Part shown: positions 1 to 7,164 of the stretch, piece after piece
How positions within the stretch are numbered: position 1 is the stretch's first letter
Layout: each line of letters starts with the position of its first letter
Virus record (IMG/VR): IMGVR_UViG_3300030419_004148
Span: 1-64,000 of that record
Source of the DNA: a virus
Reading direction: 5' to 3' (one strand)
Length of the DNA stretch: 64,000 nucleotides
The notes under the pieces: model-generated
The model's database searches: none
Seen by the model: only the letters and a program-made list of their open reading frames with translations
What the model was told of the DNA's origin: nothing
Program-made: the position numbers and the translations under genes

Positions 1-16
1 GTCCCCCCGCCGATGT

Positions 17-260
17 GCTGCGTAGGGAGAAAACCGCTGCGTCAGGAGATTGTGCTCTCTTTTGCGGGGTGAATGGTTTGCTGCAGCAAAGTGAGATTGC
101 CGTGCTGCGTCAGCTTGGAGTGCTGCGTTCGCGCTGTTCTGCTGGCATTACGCTGAGATGCCGTCTGCGCGCTGTTATGCTGGCATTGTGCTGTTGTGCT
201 GGCATTGTGCTGTTATGCCGCGACCTATTTTTTTTTGCTCTGCTAAGGATGCTGCGTCAG
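17..260. repeat. Iteron-like repeats GCTGCGT(CAG) and TGCTGGCATT
   Basis: GCTGCGTCAG occurs exactly at 36-45, 104-113 and 251-260; the shorter GCTGCGT occurs at 17-23 and 122-128. TGCTGGCATT occurs at 140-149, 178-187 and 197-206, giving imperfect tandem units of about 20-40 bases; a partial copy, TGCTGGCA, lies at 572-579. All copies of the first motif have the same orientation, as replication iterons or operator arrays do. Confidence 0.7.
64..76 (-). repeat. 13-base motif CCRNTCRCCCCGC, copy 1
   Basis: On the minus strand this reads CCATTCACCCCGC. It abuts a perfect 14-bp palindrome (TTTGCTGCAGCAAA, 77-90). Four other copies lie at 2425, 6021, 7275 and 11093, all outside genes. Confidence 0.65.
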
Positions 261-417
261 TCTACTGTAAAGCGCGGTGAGAAACTGTATGCTTCAGCAA
301 AATCGGGCAGCAATAGTCTGTGCTCCCCCGTGAGAAACTGTGCTGCCAAACTAGAATGATAACAATGTGTGTGCGTTTGCTCTTATTCCAAAGGCATACG
401 TCAGAGTGTATATTATA

Positions 418-487
418 GCTCTATATAGTATAATAGCTCTATAGGGTATTACTATATAGCACTTCTTCTTTTTATTGCTCTATAGGG
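418..487. repeat. AT-rich stretch with GCTCTATA repeats
   Basis: GCTCTATA occurs at 418-425 and the longer GCTCTATAGGG occurs exactly at 436-446 and 477-487, within a stretch dominated by TATA-like words. It could be a duplex-unwinding element beside the iterons, or a set of upstream regulatory boxes for the gene at 654. Confidence 0.55.
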
Positions 488-583
488 CTTAGATATAATA
501 TAAGCTTATAATATGCTGTAATGCCTATCGTATAGCATAAGAAGCAAACGTAGAGCACCCGCGATTTTTTATGCTGGCACGAG

Positions 584-597
584 GCTTTATATATTCA
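584..597 (+). promoter_or_regulatory. Archaeal TATA box for the gene at 654
   Basis: GAGGCTTTATATATTC lies here with the TATA centre near 590, about 64 bases before the ATG at 654. An almost identical block (GAGGTTTTATATATTC) precedes the gene at 2643. The expected transcription start is near 615. Confidence 0.7.
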
Positions 598-653
598 CGG
601 CGTGTTGTAGATTTACATTTGCTGGTTATTTATAACTAGCAAGGAGCAATGAA

Positions 654-1010
654 ATGGAGAACGAAGCAATAGACATAAATGCGCTGTCTGATAAAATGCT
701 AGATGCCTTAGAAGCAGCATTGAAATCAAAAACAGCAAAGCAGACGCCGTCTACTGTTCGCCGCAGAAGGCCTAGAAAAGCATACGAACAACTTACGCCG
801 CATCCAACAAACGTATTGGCTGCGATAAAGTTCGAACGTGAGCAGGGCAATAAAAATGCTGTGACGGACGGATATGAACGAGCAAGGAAAGAAATGATAG
901 AGCAAAGGATGGAAACAGAGCAAAACTACCGCCGCCTCTATAAGAATATCGCCGAAGGAAGAATCCGTGGCGGCAATATGCGATTAGCACGCAGCGAGGT
1001 GTTAGATTGA
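654..1010 (+). CDS. Unknown basic protein, 118 aa
   Basis: I do not recognise a family. The ATG is preceded by AAGGAG (641-646) and by an archaeal TATA box, making this the first gene of the left operon. The protein starts acidic, has a strongly basic patch at residues 34-43 (VRRRRPRKA-like) and a charged helical C-terminal half. That layout would suit a nucleic-acid binding or early regulatory protein, but nothing shows it directly. The stop overlaps the TTG start of the next gene. Confidence 0.75.
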   Translation: MENEAIDINALSDKMLDALEAALKSKTAKQTPSTVRRRRPRKAYEQLTPHPTNVLAAIKFEREQGNKNAVTDGYERARKEMIEQRMETEQNYRRLYKNIAEGRIRGGNMRLARSEVLD

Positions 1011-1306
1011 GCAGCAAAGAGTGGTTTGAAATCGGCAGTGTTGAACACGATGAAGCAACACGAATTGAAGTAGCAAAACAAAGATTAGATAGCATAATAT
1101 CTATGTTTGCTGATTCCTGTGACGATATTTGCTCTGATGACCCAGAGCAATATACTCCAAAGGTAGCAAATGTATCACAGCAGACATTTGAAAAATGCTG
1201 GCACGATGCAAGTGATGCTTGGTTGGAATTAAAGTTAGCAATAACTAGAAAGCAAAGAGAAGCGAGGGCTGTGTTAGACATTGAAAAAGCAGTATCAATG
1301 AAATGA
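1007..1306 (+). CDS. Unknown helical protein, 99 aa
   Basis: Starts at TTG inside a TTGA overlap with the upstream stop; GAGGT at 995-999 supports this start. The product looks all-helical, with an early segment rich in Asp and Cys (DSCDDICSDD) and a basic C-terminal helix. No family recognised. It ends in an ATGA overlap with the next gene, so translation is probably coupled. Confidence 0.7.
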   Translation: MSSKEWFEIGSVEHDEATRIEVAKQRLDSIISMFADSCDDICSDDPEQYTPKVANVSQQTFEKCWHDASDAWLELKLAITRKQREARAVLDIEKAVSMK

Positions 1307-1530
1307 AGCAAAACCGAGTTAAAGACGGCAGAAAGGCACTTGAAGGGGCAGCAGAATCGATGGAACAGCTGGAAGAAATATTTGGCAGCGATTTCTCAGA
1401 GCACTTCGGTGATTTTGACGGCGGTTTGTTTAACCACTTAAAGCATCAGATTTATACTGCTCGCTTTCACTTAAACTGCTATAATACAGATAAAGAGCTG
1501 GAATCGGAGTGTGAATGCTATGAACCTTAA
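1303..1530 (+). CDS. Unknown small protein, 75 aa
   Basis: Coupled to the upstream gene through ATGA. The product is acidic, with a Cys/Glu-rich tail (ECECYEP). No recognisable domain. The next start codon lies before its stop, so it is part of the same coupled string. Confidence 0.65.
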   Translation: MKQNRVKDGRKALEGAAESMEQLEEIFGSDFSEHFGDFDGGLFNHLKHQIYTARFHLNCYNTDKELESECECYEP

Positions 1531-1879
1531 AGAACTAGCAGAATTAAAAAAGGCGCTGCAATATTTTAGAAGGCTGGAAGGGACTAAACCTTTGCTGAAT
1601 CTGTATCCAACAGACGGCAAATTACATTCAGCACTAAAAGAATGCACTGCTTTGTGGTTTGAAAAAGAAGCAGACGATGTGACCAATACAGCAATTGATG
1701 ATTTCTTAAAAGCAATGTTTACAGTTCTAGCAGAAAAGAAGCTGCAACGTAAATTTATGCTTGAAATTAAAAAACTCGGCGGAGTAGGTTATAAAAGCGG
1801 TGGAGTCCACGGCAAAAATAAATACTCTGCTGATAAGAGTCGTGTAGACGGCAAACTAATACAAAGGAAGCGAAGATAA
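1520..1879 (+). CDS. Unknown protein, 119 aa
   Basis: I place the start at the ATG at 1520 rather than an in-frame GTG at 1511, because GGAG (1505-1508) is too close to the GTG. The N-terminal two thirds look helical; the C-terminal 40 residues are basic and Gly/Lys-rich (KKLGGVGYKSGGVHGKNKY), suggesting contact with nucleic acid. Family unknown. Confidence 0.7.
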   Translation: MNLKELAELKKALQYFRRLEGTKPLLNLYPTDGKLHSALKECTALWFEKEADDVTNTAIDDFLKAMFTVLAEKKLQRKFMLEIKKLGGVGYKSGGVHGKNKYSADKSRVDGKLIQRKRR

Positions 1880-1993
1880 ATGTGCAAGCAATGTAAAAAG
1901 AAAAGAGCAAAAAATAACGAACCTAGCTATGAAGAATTAAAAAGAGCATTTCCAGATAATGCTATGATTAGATTTAAAGAGCGAAGAAAATGA
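1880..1993 (+). CDS. Basic microprotein with one CxxC, 37 aa
   Basis: Starts directly after the upstream stop (TAAATG) and has a MCKQCKKKRAK N-terminus. It ends in an ATGA overlap. A single CxxC would need a partner, or a dimer, to bind zinc. Its place in a tight coupled string is the main evidence that it is real. Confidence 0.5.
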   Translation: MCKQCKKKRAKNNEPSYEELKRAFPDNAMIRFKERRK

Positions 1994-2154
1994 TTAGTCG
2001 AGCAGAAATTTGGCTGAAAGAGCTAGGTGTGACGCTGACAGAGCACGCTTGTGACGAGTGCAGCACAAAGTATAAGAGCATTAATCCTGAGCCAAAGCAA
2101 AAGCTCTGCCTTGATTGCTACTTAGATTTACCAGACAGCGAGGTATTTTGTTAG
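1990..2154 (+). CDS. Zinc-knuckle microprotein, 54 aa
   Basis: ATGA overlap with the preceding gene. Two CxxC pairs (CDEC near residue 21 and CLDC near residue 40) spaced 15 residues apart form a plausible four-cysteine zinc site. An N-terminal amphipathic helix (ISRAEIWLKELG) precedes it. Function unknown; similar microproteins fill 8.2-10.7 kb. Confidence 0.6.
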   Translation: MISRAEIWLKELGVTLTEHACDECSTKYKSINPEPKQKLCLDCYLDLPDSEVFC

Positions 2155-2291
2155 ACGGCATAGAAACACAACCGCTGAGTATAGAAGAAATACAGCTAAT
2201 TGATGTAGCTGTTGCCGTGAATAAAGCTTTAGAGCCAAACTATATGCCGTCTGTGGTAAAAGTTGGCAGCGGTCAAATGGAGAATAGCTGA
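2148..2291 (+). CDS. Unknown microprotein, 47 aa, TTG start
   Basis: Begins at TTG seven bases before the upstream stop, with GAGGT at 2140-2144 just ahead of it. The product has a helix-forming middle (SIEEIQLIDVAVAVNKAL) and no cysteines. TTG starts recur in this genome, which supports the call, but the gene is short and unrecognised. Confidence 0.45.
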   Translation: MLDGIETQPLSIEEIQLIDVAVAVNKALEPNYMPSVVKVGSGQMENS

Positions 2292-2339
2292 GATAATGAT
2301 AGCTGAAAGAGAAGAAGTGAGCAAAGAATGTATTAAAAA

Positions 2340-2453
2340 GCTGGGTTTTGCGTTTGTTCCCAGCACTGCTTTCGACTCCTGTTCCAAACTTGCTTCTTCT
2401 CCAGCAAATAGAGTCGGGTTGCCGCCGGTCGCCCCGCTCTTTATGAAACCGGC
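2340..2453 (+). ncRNA. Three consecutive hairpins upstream of the tRNA
   Basis: Three stem-loops follow one another: GCTGGG/CCCAGC (2340-2345 with 2359-2364), CGACTC/GAGTCG (2373-2378 with 2411-2416, enclosing a small TTGC/GCAA stem) and GCCGGT/ACCGGC (2424-2429 with 2448-2453). The third includes a copy of the 13-base motif. An open frame crosses this and the tRNA, but I judge it chance because it runs straight through the tRNA. The strand is assumed from the tRNA. Confidence 0.5.
2425..2437 (+). repeat. 13-base motif CCRNTCRCCCCGC, copy 2
   Basis: CCGGTCGCCCCGC, one base different from copy 4 (CCGGTCACCCCGC). Its first five bases form part of the stem of the third hairpin upstream of the tRNA. 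Confidence 0.65.
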
Positions 2454-2464
2454 ACTGAGAAAAT

Positions 2465-2542
2465 CCTGCCGTAGTGTAGCCCGGCCCATCATTCCGCCGT
2501 CTTGTGGCGGAGACGCTGGTTCAAATCCAGCCGGCAGGGCCA
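2465..2542 (+). tRNA. tRNA with CUU anticodon (Lys), CCA encoded
   Basis: The acceptor stem CCTGCCG/CGGCAGG (2465-2471 with 2532-2538) is perfect, followed by discriminator G and encoded CCA. The anticodon stem CCGCC/GGCGG is perfect with loop GTCTTGT, giving anticodon CTT at 2501-2503. The T arm GCTGG-TTCAAAT-CCAGC is canonical. The D arm (GTGTAGCCCGGCCCATCAT) is only weakly paired. It resembles archaeal tRNA-Asp/Glu D arms rather than tRNA-Lys. Position 37 is G where tRNA-Lys normally has A, and position 32 is G. The fold is secure; the amino acid identity is less so. Confidence 0.85.
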
Positions 2543-2580
2543 TTTCTTATTCGAGCACTCTCGGGAGAATGCTGGAACGA

Positions 2581-2595
2581 GGTTTTATATATTCA
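2581..2595 (+). promoter_or_regulatory. Archaeal TATA box for the gene at 2643
   Basis: GGTTTTATATATTCAG, centre near 2588, 55 bases before the ATG. The sequence from CGAGG to ATATTC is nearly identical to the promoter at 584-597. A short hairpin (CTCTCGGGAG) sits just upstream. Confidence 0.7.
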
Positions 2596-2642
2596 GAGCA
2601 CATTGTAAAAATAAAAAAAAGCGAGGAGAAAAAAAATAGCAA

Positions 2643-4334
2643 ATGAGTGAAAATGAAGCAGTGAAATGTGATAAATGCCGTGAAGTTATAACTAACGATG
2701 AAGTGCTGTCTACTGACGAATATGAGTCATTATGTCAGGACTGCTACGATAGTTTTATCGAATGTGCCTGTTGCAGCGAAGTATATGAAAATGCTTATAC
2801 TTCTACCTGTCACGGCGACCCTATATGCCGTGATTGTTATAATGGCGGCGATGTAGGTCACTGCACATCCTGTGATGCTCAGATTATTCTTAGTCACGGC
2901 GATTATTATTATGATGACCATAGTGGTGAATACTGCTGTTCAGATACGGCAGATTGCACATACTTAGATTGGAGCTGCGAAAGTTGTGGCTGCGAGATGA
3001 CTTTTGAAGAAGCAAACACAGACCACGCAGAGCAATACTTATGTTATGACTGCTACCACAATCCATCTTCTAGCATACAGAGAATGGCAGACAGCTGGAT
3101 AGATAAAGCAGATGTTCACACTAAAAGCTGGTATAAAGATTTAGATGACGGCGCAAAATTCTTTTTAGCTGAGTTTTATAGAAGCCGTGAAGATGAATTT
3201 AAAACCAGCAATCAAATGATAAAGAAAGGTGCTTTAGGTGCTGGAAGTGACAAAGGCTGGTGGGATGGAGAAATTGAAGTGCAAAGTCCTGCGTTTGCTG
3301 ATATGGCAAAAGTCATAGCAGATATATGTTATAGTGACTTATTCTTTGTCAAGCATAAGAAATACGGCCTTTATCATCCATTTAGACATCTATTTCATCA
3401 ATGCTTGAGTTATAGAGATAGGCAAGGAAGCGACACAGTGTATTATAATAGAGTCGGCAGAGATGATGACCCTCAAATAGCATTCGAAGAAGTTTGCAGA
3501 GATTATCACCGCTGGGAATTATACGCCGTTAGACATAATAAGTTAGCAAATATGTTAGCTGAAAACAAAACTGAAGATGGAGCTAATTTAAGAAAAACAA
3601 CCAGCAATATTATGAATCGCTCTTATGCAGATAGATTTGCGCTGTTATCACAAAGAAATAACACATTAGAACAATCATACCAGCAATACTTAACAAATGC
3701 TGTAAATCAAAAATATAAAATCAAAATAGGATTTGACAGCGAAGTAATGATGGACTTAGCAGATTTTAATCAAGTCGTTGGTTCCTGTCAGGATTCAGCA
3801 AATAGAATGTCTTATGCTTTTGGATTTGCAGATATGCTAGTTAATCCTCATCTGCTTGCTTTAATATATGAAGATAATAAAATTATTGGTCGCTCTGTTA
3901 TAAGATTTTGGAAGCATAGCTGGGATGACAGCAATGAAGTAGTTAAGATTGCTCCTTCACGCCTCTATTTAAGCCGTATAACTAATGCTAAGGCTGATGT
4001 TTATGTTGCTCTATTTAAACAAGTTAATGAATGGGCAAAGACAGTTTACGGCATTGATAATTATGAAATAATCGCTTACTCAGATTCACGGCACGACAGT
4101 CCAGTATATAGCTTTATTAGAGGTCATATAACAGGAAGGGATGCCTCACAGCGATTAAATACACAAGTATGGAACACATTTTGGCACAGCAAACCATCCG
4201 ATGATTGTGCTGACTATACTTATTACAAGGATGAAATGCAAAGAGCAGTATACTTTGGACAGCGAGATGGTGATGACTATTCCTGTAAAGAAACACTGCC
4301 GAATTATGGTTATAAAACATTGGAGTTAGATTAA
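2643..4334 (+). CDS. Large zinc-ribbon protein with C-terminal phage-type domain, 563 aa
   Basis: GAGGAG precedes the ATG. Residues 9-140 hold at least seven CxxC pairs (C9/C12, C31/C34, C41/C44, C62/C65, C74/C77 and others), a treble-clef or LIM-like array. The middle is helical. Residues about 380-425 (SCQDS, then NPHLLALIYEDNKIIGRS) follow a pattern seen in phage proteins where a Ser-Cys motif precedes a 'hydrophobic strand-IxGRsvIR' unit; I cannot give that family a firm name or activity. A protein-nucleic acid or protein-protein adaptor role is inference. The next gene starts directly after the stop (TAAATG). Confidence 0.8.
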   Translation: MSENEAVKCDKCREVITNDEVLSTDEYESLCQDCYDSFIECACCSEVYENAYTSTCHGDPICRDCYNGGDVGHCTSCDAQIILSHGDYYYDDHSGEYCCSDTADCTYLDWSCESCGCEMTFEEANTDHAEQYLCYDCYHNPSSSIQRMADSWIDKADVHTKSWYKDLDDGAKFFLAEFYRSREDEFKTSNQMIKKGALGAGSDKGWWDGEIEVQSPAFADMAKVIADICYSDLFFVKHKKYGLYHPFRHLFHQCLSYRDRQGSDTVYYNRVGRDDDPQIAFEEVCRDYHRWELYAVRHNKLANMLAENKTEDGANLRKTTSNIMNRSYADRFALLSQRNNTLEQSYQQYLTNAVNQKYKIKIGFDSEVMMDLADFNQVVGSCQDSANRMSYAFGFADMLVNPHLLALIYEDNKIIGRSVIRFWKHSWDDSNEVVKIAPSRLYLSRITNAKADVYVALFKQVNEWAKTVYGIDNYEIIAYSDSRHDSPVYSFIRGHITGRDASQRLNTQVWNTFWHSKPSDDCADYTYYKDEMQRAVYFGQRDGDDYSCKETLPNYGYKTLELD

Positions 4335-5687
4335 ATGAGCGAAGAAGAACCAAAAGAAGCCATAGTTAAATCTATGAGCGAAGAAGAAATGGCAAGCAAA
4401 AGTCGTTTAACCGCCGTTTACCCCGCCCCAGCAGAACAAATGAGTGACCAGCAATTATTGTATAGGATGTTTTCAATATTCAGTCCTAGCAGCGATGAAC
4501 ACGCAATGATAGCATTTGTCACAAATTATCTCCGTGATAATGAAATAGAGCACCAAATAGATAGTGCTGGAAATATATATTTTAACAATCACGTTGAAGG
4601 AGACTGCCGGATTTTACTGAATGCACATATGGATACCGTAGCAAGTGCTGTGGCAAATGTCATTCAAGTAGAAGAGGATGGGAAAGCTGTGTTTAAATCA
4701 TCAAACAATCAAGTTATAGGTGGAGACGACAAGTGTGGTGTATTTGCTGTATTAAAATGCATCACAGATAGAACAATAACAACGCCGTTAATGGGTATGT
4801 TGAATGTGTCCGAAGAGATTGGCTTAGTCGGTAGTGACTTTGCTATGGAACATCATTCTGACCTGTTCAAAGACGTTGTGTTCTGTATAACGGTAGACCG
4901 CCGTGGCAATACTGAAATTATCACAAAAAACAGCGATGTAGACTTATGCAGTGATGATATGGAAAAAATGCTTGGTGAGTGGGGCAAAGATTATGGCCTA
5001 CGAACTGCTACAGGTTCCATATCTGACGTAAGTAATGTTGTAAAAGCATTAGAAATTAATGGTATTAATTTATTTGCTGGATATTACAATGCTCACTCTG
5101 GTAGTGAAAAAGTCGTTTATGAAGAACTGCTTGAATCAGTTAGATTTATTAAGTTTTTAGTGCCGGAATTACATAAGTATTTCAGCGATAATCCTGACAA
5201 AGTGAAATATGAACCATCAAAAAGCTGGTCCAACTATCCTCGATACGGCGGATATTACGGATATACCGAATGGGGAAGTGGATACGGCCTTAAATCATAT
5301 GGCGGCGTTAAAGTATATGAAACTGCTAACGATGTAGACCATCACGAAGCATTAGATATGTTAGATATGCTGATTGAGGAAATAGAGGACATACAGGATA
5401 ATTACTTTATGTTCGATGCATTACGGCAAGCTGAGACACGATTAAGCACATCTGGAAAATCGCTAGTTATTGAAGAGGGCTGGAATTTATTCTATACTGA
5501 AATGAAAGAATTAGATGCTCACTTACACGTTTATGACGGCGGTGTATTGAAAGGTGGAAAAGCAGAAGATGCAGTTATCTCAATAAAAGTTTTACAAGCA
5601 TTTGAAGATGCAGTTAGCGCTCGCAAAACAGCCGAGCAGTTTGATGTGACTTGGGATGACTTAGATAATGGAGGAGCGACTGACTAA
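4335..5687 (+). CDS. M20-family metallopeptidase (peptidase T-like), 450 aa
   Basis: All metal and catalytic positions of the M20 peptidase family are visible: H98 and D100 in NAHMDTV, D131 in IGGDDKCG, E160/E161 in SEEIGLVGS, D188 in VDRRG and H254 in NAHSGSEKV. M20 enzymes bind two zinc ions and trim peptides or acylated amino acids. The first 35 residues are an acidic, repetitive linker (two SEEE blocks) and about 170 residues beyond residue 285 are additional, with Tyr/Gly-rich sequence near 300-330. It has no signal peptide, so it acts in the cytoplasm or is packaged. Processing of host peptides or a viral maturation role are both guesses. Confidence 0.85.
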   Translation: MSEEEPKEAIVKSMSEEEMASKSRLTAVYPAPAEQMSDQQLLYRMFSIFSPSSDEHAMIAFVTNYLRDNEIEHQIDSAGNIYFNNHVEGDCRILLNAHMDTVASAVANVIQVEEDGKAVFKSSNNQVIGGDDKCGVFAVLKCITDRTITTPLMGMLNVSEEIGLVGSDFAMEHHSDLFKDVVFCITVDRRGNTEIITKNSDVDLCSDDMEKMLGEWGKDYGLRTATGSISDVSNVVKALEINGINLFAGYYNAHSGSEKVVYEELLESVRFIKFLVPELHKYFSDNPDKVKYEPSKSWSNYPRYGGYYGYTEWGSGYGLKSYGGVKVYETANDVDHHEALDMLDMLIEEIEDIQDNYFMFDALRQAETRLSTSGKSLVIEEGWNLFYTEMKELDAHLHVYDGGVLKGGKAEDAVISIKVLQAFEDAVSARKTAEQFDVTWDDLDNGGATD

Positions 5688-6013
5688 TGCCTGCTAAAGA
5701 TAGAGACTTAATGATGTGTCCTGATTGTGATAAAGCAGGAACATTACGTCACGTTGAAGAAGATAACAACCACTTTGAATGTTATAGATGCTCTGATTGT
5801 TCTGGAGAATTCTTCCCAGATGAATTAAAGCGTATACAATATAAGACAGTGAAGTTTACGAATGATAACGGCAAAGAAATATATATACCGCTAACACCTG
5901 ACAGAATTGCTAGGTTAAAAGAAGAGGGTGTATATCAAAGAGCAGCCGAAACCAGAAGAAAGCAAACTCTGAATCGCAGAGATAAAAACTTATTACGGAG
6001 GTTAAGAAAATAG
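5687..6013 (+). CDS. Zinc-ribbon protein, 108 aa
   Basis: The start overlaps the previous stop by one base (TAATG). CPDC near residue 12 and CSDC near residue 36 form a four-cysteine zinc ribbon (an extra CYR lies within it), followed by a short beta region and a basic Arg/Lys-rich tail (RRKQTLNRRDKNLLRRLRK). A nucleic-acid binding role is likely from this build, but the partner is unknown. It closes the operon begun at 2643. Confidence 0.75.
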   Translation: MPAKDRDLMMCPDCDKAGTLRHVEEDNNHFECYRCSDCSGEFFPDELKRIQYKTVKFTNDNGKEIYIPLTPDRIARLKEEGVYQRAAETRRKQTLNRRDKNLLRRLRK

Positions 6014-6020
6014 GCGGCGT

Positions 6021-6033
6021 CCACTCACCCCGC
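6021..6033 (+). repeat. 13-base motif CCRNTCRCCCCGC, copy 3
   Basis: CCACTCACCCCGC, eight bases after the stop of the zinc-ribbon gene and 19 bases before the large folded RNA segment at 6052-6208. Confidence 0.65.
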
Positions 6034-6051
6034 TATATTAACCCACAACCA

Positions 6052-6208
6052 GCAGATAGGGAAGGAGTGCCGTTTCTTACTCCTTTTTGTTTGTTTCACC
6101 AATTTTGGACAGCAAAGAAGCGTCTGGTCGCTAGCCACGCCGTTTTTATGCTGTTGTCGGTAGTAGTTCGGTTCTTCTACCGGCACAATTTGGTGCTCCT
6201 TCCCCTGC
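6052..6208 (+). ncRNA. Large multi-branched structured RNA, unknown class
   Basis: A long closing helix is built from GCAG (6052-6055)/CTGC (6205-6208), GGGAAGGAG (6059-6067)/CTCCTTCCC (6196-6204) and CACCAA (6097-6102)/TTGGTG (6190-6195), the 3' strands being contiguous. Inside are an ACAGCA/TGCTGT helix, a small GCG/CGC arm near 6120-6150, and a terminal hairpin of about 10 pairs (GTCGGTAG/CTACCGGC, 6157-6184) with a UUCGG-containing loop. No gene occupies 6014-6221. The plus strand is assumed from flanking genes. The class is unknown to me. Confidence 0.65.
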
Positions 6209-6221
6209 AAATGGAGAGAAA

Positions 6222-6380
6222 ATGTATAAAAGAATGACAGTAGATTTAGCAGTAAGCGAAGGCTTTGAGAAAGCGCTCGATAAGATTTTCGAGAAGCTTG
6301 GACATATGAAAATATATAATGTTATACAGCGCCCTGATGGGAGCTATTACTTGGAGAAAATATGCAAACAGCAACAATAA
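6222..6380 (+). CDS. Unknown small protein, 52 aa
   Basis: Follows the structured RNA with GGAGAG 5-10 bases before the ATG. The protein has a Lys/Glu helix (GFEKALDKIFEKLG) and no recognisable motif. It overlaps the next gene by 19 bases, so the two are likely co-translated. The RNA upstream would form its 5' leader if transcription starts before 6052. Confidence 0.6.
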   Translation: MYKRMTVDLAVSEGFEKALDKIFEKLGHMKIYNVIQRPDGSYYLEKICKQQQ

Positions 6381-7141
6381 ATGTAAAAGAATTAGAGAAA
6401 TATACTGAGCTAGACATTCAGGAGATTCTCCGTGATTGGGGTAATCGCTACATTGTTTCTCGAGCAGCACTGAGATTAGGAGCTATTGACCCTGACGATG
6501 ACAGACTTGGTAATAATAGGCCGCAAACGGTAGGTTGGGCTGCTTTATGGCATCGCAACGGCCACGATTATATCCATCGCAGCAAAGCTCAACCATTTAC
6601 GCTAAATGATAGAGGAGTTTTACACGAATATAAACCTGCAGCGGAGAGGCTATTTAAACTGCTGACTACTGAAGGTTTTAGAAAGCAAATGAAGGGAGAG
6701 ATAGTGCTATATAAATCAGGAGCTGGACAACGTGAAATATCCGGCAGTAATTATCCTATACGTTTGACTGACGGAAGATACTGCTTTTACACTGGTAATT
6801 CTCAATTAGTTGATAGATTAGCTATGTCTGATGAGAATCGCTTTACTTCTGATGAAGCTGATTTATTATTCAGATTGTGGATGAATGATAACGTAGTGCT
6901 ACCTACTTGCTTTACAAACAGTCCACGAAACTCGGTTATAAAAAACAGGGCAGAAAAGGAATTTAAGAAGCGATGTTGGAAGATTTTTATGCTACTTAAT
7001 TATTTTGATGAAGATTCTTTTGAAGAATTATTTAATAGATACAGCGACCCCGAAGTCCACCGTGCTGGATTTTTAGTTTGGCAGCGTGGGGAAATAATAA
7101 CTCGCTGGGAAGGAGGTGTTATGCCACATCCCAAGTATTAA
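6362..7141 (+). CDS. Unknown protein, 259 aa
   Basis: ATG with TTGGAGAAA just upstream. I recognise no family. The N-terminal half contains a Trp/His-rich region (GWAALWHRNGHDYIHR, about residues 58-74); the C-terminal half is helical with aromatic residues (KKRCWKIFMLLNYFDEDSFEELF). No membrane segment or signal peptide. The stop codon is the centre of a perfect 8-bp inverted repeat. Confidence 0.7.
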   Translation: MQTATINVKELEKYTELDIQEILRDWGNRYIVSRAALRLGAIDPDDDRLGNNRPQTVGWAALWHRNGHDYIHRSKAQPFTLNDRGVLHEYKPAAERLFKLLTTEGFRKQMKGEIVLYKSGAGQREISGSNYPIRLTDGRYCFYTGNSQLVDRLAMSDENRFTSDEADLLFRLWMNDNVVLPTCFTNSPRNSVIKNRAEKEFKKRCWKIFMLLNYFDEDSFEELFNRYSDPEVHRAGFLVWQRGEIITRWEGGVMPHPKY

Positions 7142-7149
7142 ATACTTGG
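7131..7149. terminator. Inverted repeat around a stop codon
   Basis: CCAAGTAT (7131-7138) and ATACTTGG (7142-7149) form a perfect 8-bp inverted repeat with the TAA stop as the spacer. It could be an operator, or an RNA hairpin at the operon end; no T-run follows, so the terminator label is tentative. Confidence 0.35.
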
Positions 7150-7164
7150 ACAACGATAGTGAAA

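Larger units (their letters stand above)
1..653. other. Non-coding left end, possible replication or regulatory region
   Basis: I see no convincing gene here. An open frame at 15-359 exists on the plus strand but has low-complexity Leu/Cys/Arg content that follows the DNA repeats, so I reject it. The segment holds five GCTGCGT repeats (17-260), three TGCTGGCATT repeats, a 14-bp palindrome at 77-90, one copy of a 13-base motif found elsewhere, two GTGAGAAACTGT copies (277-288 and 330-341), and an AT-rich stretch (about 405-530). Repeats next to an AT-rich stretch fit an origin of replication; that role is inference. Confidence 0.5.

Noticed and set aside
15-359. Open frame of 114 codons at the left end
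   Set aside because: Its Leu/Cys/Arg-rich product merely mirrors the TGCTG/GCTGCG DNA repeats; there is no clear ribosome site or recognisable domain.
2263-2646. Open frame of 127 codons
   Set aside because: It runs straight through a well-formed tRNA and three hairpins and has no ribosome site at its first ATG.
7121-7141. Six-codon leader peptide MPHPKY behind a perfect AGGAGGTG
   Set aside because: It is in frame with, and identical to, the end of the 259-aa gene, so the ribosome site is probably just the codons for Gly-Gly-Val.
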